Source: WHSP01 sp964424945
Lineage (GTDB): Bacteria > Gemmatimonadota > Gemmatimonadetes > Longimicrobiales > Longimicrobiaceae
Length of the DNA stretch: 6,002 nucleotides
Assembly: GCA_964424945.1 (NCBI GenBank)
Contig: CAYRLB010000136.1
Location: forward strand, 1-6,002
Reading direction: 5' to 3'
Part shown: positions 5,963 to 6,002 of the stretch, one piece after another
Layout: every line of letters starts with the position of its first letter
Position numbering within the stretch: the stretch's first letter is position 1
The notes under the pieces: generated by a model
What the model was told of the DNA's origin: nothing
The model's database searches: none
Seen by the model: only the letters and a program-made list of their open reading frames with translations
Translations under genes and position numbers: made by a program

Positions 5963-6002
5963 TGCTCGTCACAATCGCATTGATCGCGGCGCTCGGGTCG
6001 GC
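5962..6002 (+). CDS. atpB: Start of a probable ATP synthase F0 subunit a gene (partial)
   Basis: Only 41 bases are visible, encoding MLVTIALIAALGSA. The ATG shares its A with the stop codon of the preceding gene (TGATG), typical of a tightly packed operon. The short hydrophobic start could be a signal peptide or first helix. Subunit a is the usual gene after atpZ and atpI, and in some phyla it carries an N-terminal hydrophobic extension. The identity comes from gene order, not sequence similarity. Confidence 0.5.
   Translation, partial: MLVTIALIAALGS

Overview
The window looks like ordinary chromosomal DNA from a high-GC, probably Gram-negative bacterium. The long spurious open frames opposite the real genes are typical of such genomes. 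A lipobox protein, a CNNM/CBS membrane protein and an AtpZ-led ATP synthase operon fit a diderm lineage. Gemmatimonadota or a related phylum is my best guess, but no marker in the window settles this.

Left two-thirds, minus strand. A phosphate acyltransferase gene (1902-2912) is followed after 16 bases by a divergent acetate-kinase-family gene (611-1885). After a 189-base gap comes a second kinase of the same type, cut by the window edge (1-421). Together they form a Pta-Ack type pathway (acyl-CoA + Pi to acyl phosphate, then acyl phosphate + ADP to ATP + carboxylate) with a tandemly duplicated kinase. The kinase keeps several catalytic residues of acetate kinase, but others differ: Arg91 is Lys, Asp148 is Glu, and the Asn of the HLGNGSS loop is missing. 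Lys91 is shared by the visible part of both copies.

Middle, minus strand. A CorC/HlyC-type CNNM membrane protein with CBS domains (3177-4484) lies upstream, separated from pta by 264 bases that include a small array of imperfect 14-bp repeats. Before it comes a small lipoprotein with a BsuPI-like domain (4654-5097), and a hairpin lies between these two genes.

Right end, plus strand. A good sigma-70-type promoter (5240-5268) drives the start of an F-type ATP synthase operon: atpZ (5304-5564), a four-helix membrane protein in the atpI position (5561-5962), and the first codons of a probable atpB (from 5962). All are joined by stop/start overlaps.

I saw no tRNA, rRNA, CRISPR array, insertion sequence or phage gene. 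The most interesting feature is the duplicated acetate-kinase-like enzyme with altered active-site residues, which is a variation on a known family and not a new system.
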